Origin: Plakobranchus ocellatus
Taxonomy: Eukaryota; Mollusca; Gastropoda; Plakobranchidae
Direction of reading: 5' to 3'
DNA: 33,463 nt
Assembly (NCBI GenBank): GCA_019648995.1
Contig: BLXT01004955.1
Location: forward strand, 598,919 to 632,381
The notes below the pieces were generated by a model that worked only from the letters and a program-made list of their open reading frames with translations, ran no database searches and was not told the origin of the DNA. This document shows positions 29,822-33,463 of the stretch, in pieces (the stretch's first letter is position 1; each line of letters starts with the position of its first letter). The position numbers and the translations under genes were made by a program.

Positions 29822-30850
29822 AGCTTGACTTTTGCTTTATTTGCCACCAGTGCAATCTCAGTGAACCAGATTGCAACAACAGCAAAAATGACAACTGCAG
29901 AGACGATGGAAAGCTAAATCTGACACTGCACTACTAAAGAGATAGCTCTGCATTCAGTACACAATTTTCTTGATTTTTTTAGGTTTATATCTTTCATTAA
30001 GGCATGCAATGTGAGATGATTTTGCAACTATTTGTGTATTAAGTTAGCCAAGTTATAAATAGTAAGACATAAGTGGCAGAGGCAAATCATGCTGTGGAAA
30101 TTGAGGCAGCAAAAGTCTTAAAGCATTACATATAGTTTCCAGATGTACAAAGCTACAAAGCAATTGGATTATCTGTTTGTTTGCCATTTGAAAATGAACT
30201 CTGTTTAAGTGACTTCAAATTATCAAAGGAACGATTTACAAAATTTGTATTGGTTTTTGATGTGGGTAAACATCTGCTTGCCACATTTTACAAATGAATA
30301 ACTAAACGATTTTCATAAGTGTTGAAAAAATTGAGGATTTTTAAAAAGTACGATCAGTTTATTTAAACATTACAGGGTCATGGCTTTAAGAAAAATTTTG
30401 CTATTTTAAAAGGTCGAGTTTTCATAATACTATATTTCATTTGTTGATATTTCCTGCATGTGTATATATCTATATGTGTGTGTATTGCTGCTGCTGTTCC
30501 TTTCATCTGTGATCAGAGATTGATGGACTTTTAAAAACAACAATCTATTGAATTAGTTTGCAACTCAAATACCCTTTACATATTTGCATTCAAATATTCA
30601 AACAACTGCCCTCTAGGGCATGAAAGCTTTTGAATCCCTTGAAGAAAAACATATACAGGACATGAAAATTTCAATTCAGGGCAAAAAGGCATTAGAACTT
30701 ATGCAAACAGATGGCTGTGCTCGTACTGAAAGATGCAGTTCCACAAAGTTGTGTATTCTTTGTTGGAAAGGATGCATAAGTGACCTTAATAATAATTATG
30801 TAATTGCAGTTACACAATAAAATTAGTTATATATTTTGCTTTTGAAATTC
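29822..30850 (+). other. CFAP65: CFAP65 3' UTR to the first polyadenylation signal
   Basis: Non-coding, AT-rich sequence after the stop. The first canonical AATAAA in the plus strand downstream of the stop is at 30816-30821, with T/G-rich sequence (TATATTTTGCTTTTG) 10-30 bases later, as expected for a cleavage site. That gives a 3' UTR of about 1 kb. The open frame at 30620-30820 inside it shows no resemblance to a known protein. Confidence 0.6.
30816..30821 (+). terminator. CFAP65: Polyadenylation signal AATAAA, likely main
   Basis: First AATAAA after the stop codon, followed by a GT/T-rich stretch. Alternatives with weaker context are at 31997-32002, 32539-32544, 32878-32883 and 33388-33393. 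Confidence 0.55.
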
Positions 30851-31777
30851 CATTTATCAAGTTTGTCTTATAAGTTATAAATAGGAAAATACTGCTGAAA
30901 ACCTCTCGTAATTATGAGCAGTGAGATCACAATGAGCATTTTTTGCCTCTTGAGGTGTGGAATATAATAGTGGAGAATTCTCTGAATTGTTTTATTTGAA
31001 GAATCTAAAGATTCTACAACTATATTATTGTGAATCCTGGTTATAGAACAAGGCAAACTGAAGATTTTAAATGCCATCCATTTTATAATATCTGTTGCAC
31101 TTTAATGCACACAGGTTATTGTTTTTTATTGGACAGTCATATTTGACATATTAAGCTCCTACTTTGATATCTAAAAAATTACATAATGAGATAACTTTGA
31201 TGTGGGAAAATTTCACTGCTGCTATTACTGCTGCCTTTTATAAATTAAACTTTTTCGTGATAACTGTTATGTCCTTATTACTATGACTATTGTTATTATA
31301 ATTATATTATTGATCATTCTTCTTCTTATCGTTATTTATTGCCATTGAAATGAGAACTATCAAAATATGTCTTTGTATCATTCATGCTTTTCCACATGAG
31401 TAACTGCTTTCATTGATTAAATCTACACCAGTTTGCACTTTCATTTGGTAGGCTTGAAATATTTTAATGAGCTGCTTTAAACGTTTATAGAGAGTTTTAA
31501 CAAATGTACAACTTTCACATTAAAGTCATATTTTGATATTGTAATTTTTTTTTTTAATTCTAGACTTAGAGGTGAAAATATATTTTTCCTGTCGATGAAA
31601 TGTTCCTTATCGTTCTTAGTTTAAAAAGAAAAAAAAATTAAAAGGAAAACAAAAGCCCAAAGGACATCAAGTGAATGAAGGATTACAAAGTATTTTCAGT
31701 ACCTTAAAAATATTTTATCCAGTTTGTAATATATGTCTTTGCAGTGAGGACTACAAATCATAGTTTAACGTTTAATA

Positions 31778-31915
31778 TGTCTTGAGAGCAGTCGCCATCA
31801 ACTCTCCTGCATCCATTACAAAGCTTACAGAAAAACAATTCAGGCCATTTTACTGGTCTGCAATCTACAGAGTTCAAAATGTGATTTTTAACTTAGCTGG
31901 ACTGCTCTCGAGACA
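31778..31915. repeat. 16-base inverted pair with 106-base spacer
   Basis: TGTCTTGAGAGCAGTC (31778-31793) pairs with GACTGCTCTCGAGACA (31900-31915) with one mismatch, which would be a G-U pair in RNA. The spacer is about 106 bases. It could be a stem in a long 3' UTR or the ends of a decayed small inverted-repeat element. Confidence 0.6.
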
Positions 31916-32757
31916 GATGGGAGTTGGGATTGCTTCTAGTAGTGTATTAGAATTGTTTTTGATCTGAAGTATTCCAAAAATGTTGACAGAACAAAAAATA
32001 AAAATGTGTTATGAGTACGAGATTCTTTTATGCACTATACATGTGAAAGAGAAATTAAATTAATAAATGATGATAAAAGTATCCTTTGACTTCCATGGTC
32101 TTCACAGCATTCACATTATTTAAAAACTTAACCTGTGACTGTCTTTATAAATGAATTCAAGTTGCTGGCCTACATCTAATTGTGTGCCACTTGTGTCAAA
32201 GCATTAGTGTACATGGTTTTTACAGGAGATAAAGCTGTTTCAGATATAAATATCAAGACAAGCCAAACAATTAAGTTAGTTAAAAACGACAAACAAAGTT
32301 AAATGGGGAGAAACACGCACAAAACAGCATGTTTTTGTCTCTCTTTATTTGACTGAAAATTTCAGATTAAATTTCTTTTTGTAATTTTAAAGCATTATTC
32401 AGTTTTAACAATAAGAAAGTGCCTAACTATTCAAATCAAATTTTTAAAAGAAATCGTGTTGAATGGTTAACACTGATCTGAGAAAAAGTTAATACAAAAG
32501 TGGCATAAAAGATATCTGCAAAGCTTACATTTGTATACAATAAAACATACTAGTCTATTTTCGTCGCTCCTTTTCACTCTAACATTATTGTATGTATAAG
32601 ATTCTCCTACCCATCCTTCTCCCCTTTCACACACACACAAACACCGCCCTCTCCCTCCACTAATACATGTATTTGTCTTCTATCTTTCCATCACTCTTTT
32701 CATTCCCTCCTCTAGCCATCTTTCTATCTGTCAACCATGATTCAATACATAAAACCT

Positions 32758-32762
<5 letters not shown>

Positions 32763-32830
<68 letters not shown>
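32763..32830 (+). repeat. (TC)20(TA)14 compound microsatellite
   Basis: Forty bases of TC repeat switch directly to 28 bases of TA repeat. The preceding 180 bases are pyrimidine-rich with a CACACACACA run. It lies downstream of the gene. Confidence 0.95.
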
Positions 32831-32836
<6 letters not shown>

Positions 32837-33463
32837 TTACAATGTTCAGCCTCTGTATACAAAGCTTTCAATCTCTGAATAAAGAATTATGCAATCTGAA
32901 AAACGGCTTTCTTTCAACTGCTATCCCTCCGCCAAAACTATGCAGATAAAAACAGTGATATCATGAAAATATTATGCAATTAACAATAAAGGCATACTTA
33001 CAGTATTTACATAAATATATGTGAATATATGATGACTTGTATTTACATAAATAATTGTACTACTACTGTGATATATTATATAAGTCTCCACCAAAAGATA
33101 AACCACAAAAAGTGTATTACTTTTTCATTATGTTTTGAATTAATGAACCATTAATTTCAAATAAGAAATAGGCAAATGGGGACCAGTGCTCAAAATATAA
33201 TTTATGTGTAAGTTAGATATCAGAAGTGGATCCAGAAAACAGGCCCGTCTCCTTCACACTGTAATGAATAAACTTAATGGCAATAGTGGATAAGCACTTT
33301 TTTAAAATGATTTCTTCACTATAGTGACCTTCGAGTTGTTTGGTTGATTTATTTAGCAAAAGGGTACATTTAAATCTTTTTTTTTTAAATAAAGCATTGG
33401 CTTTAATACCTTTACATTCAGAAATTTAAGATTGATGCACGATAAGTTTACTTTTTTTTTTTT

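Larger units (their letters stand above)
30851..33463. other. Downstream sequence, no gene seen
   Basis: AT-rich intergenic sequence or extended 3' UTR with several AATAAA words, an inverted pair (31778-31915) and a compound microsatellite (32763-32830). No spliced coding segment could be recognised on either strand. The window ends in a run of 11 or more T, perhaps a contig edge. Confidence 0.6.

Noticed and set aside
30620..30820. 66-codon plus frame in the 3' UTR, starting MKAFESLEEKHIQ
   Set aside because: It is downstream of the CFAP65 stop, ends at the polyadenylation signal, and shows no similarity or codon bias that I can defend.
1..33463. CRISPR arrays, operons, prophage, rRNA or functional tRNA genes
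   Set aside because: None are present. The only evenly spaced repeats are tandem, without unique spacers, and the pol III-like boxes do not fold into a cloverleaf.

Overview
This is a eukaryotic, animal nuclear sequence: AT-rich, with short coding exons bounded by GT...AG introns, microsatellites, tRNA-derived SINE fragments and a cut-and-paste-type MITE. It has no bacterial-style operons. The protein is clearly metazoan. The intron sizes, the GATA microsatellite and the general look suggest an invertebrate, and a mollusc (perhaps a gastropod) is my best guess. That guess is inference, because nothing in the window fixes the species.

The window is dominated by one plus-strand gene, the ciliary and flagellar protein CFAP65 (CCDC108; Chlamydomonas FAP65). 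I can place 33 coding exons, from 1042 to the TGA at 29819-29821. All exon phases are compatible and the 4353 coding bases make 1450 residues plus stop. The 5' end of the gene lies upstream of the window: no start codon or promoter is visible, and roughly the first quarter of a protein that is about 1900 residues long in vertebrates is missing. The product is a chain of ASH/MSP-like (Ig-fold) beta-sandwich modules, followed by a charged helical segment and a less conserved C-terminal tail. Most of the short open frames in the window are single exons of this gene read into their introns, or chance frames.

Region by region: 1-1041 is intron. 1042-7550 holds exons 1-9, with decayed SINE-like pieces, an AT hairpin and a (GATA)19 tract. 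7551-9509 is a featureless 2 kb intron. 9510-15848 holds exons 10-18, with a strong SINE fragment, a 60-bp tandem repeat, a purine tract and a 25-N gap. 15849-18227 is unusual: the donor of exon 18 is the first copy of a seven-copy 64-bp minisatellite, and exon 19 is followed by about 700 bases of degenerate CTAC/CTAT repeat. 18228-24885 holds exons 20-29 and a clean TTAA-flanked MITE. The donor of exon 29 is again tandemly duplicated, with a 63-bp unit. 26133-29821 holds exons 30-33. 29822-33463 is the 3' UTR and downstream sequence with several AATAAA signals. I see no second gene.

The most interesting observation is structural rather than a new protein. In two introns of the same gene a unit of nearly equal length (64 and 63 bases), made of exon end plus splice donor plus intron start, has been tandemly copied, leaving decaying extra donors downstream of the used one.
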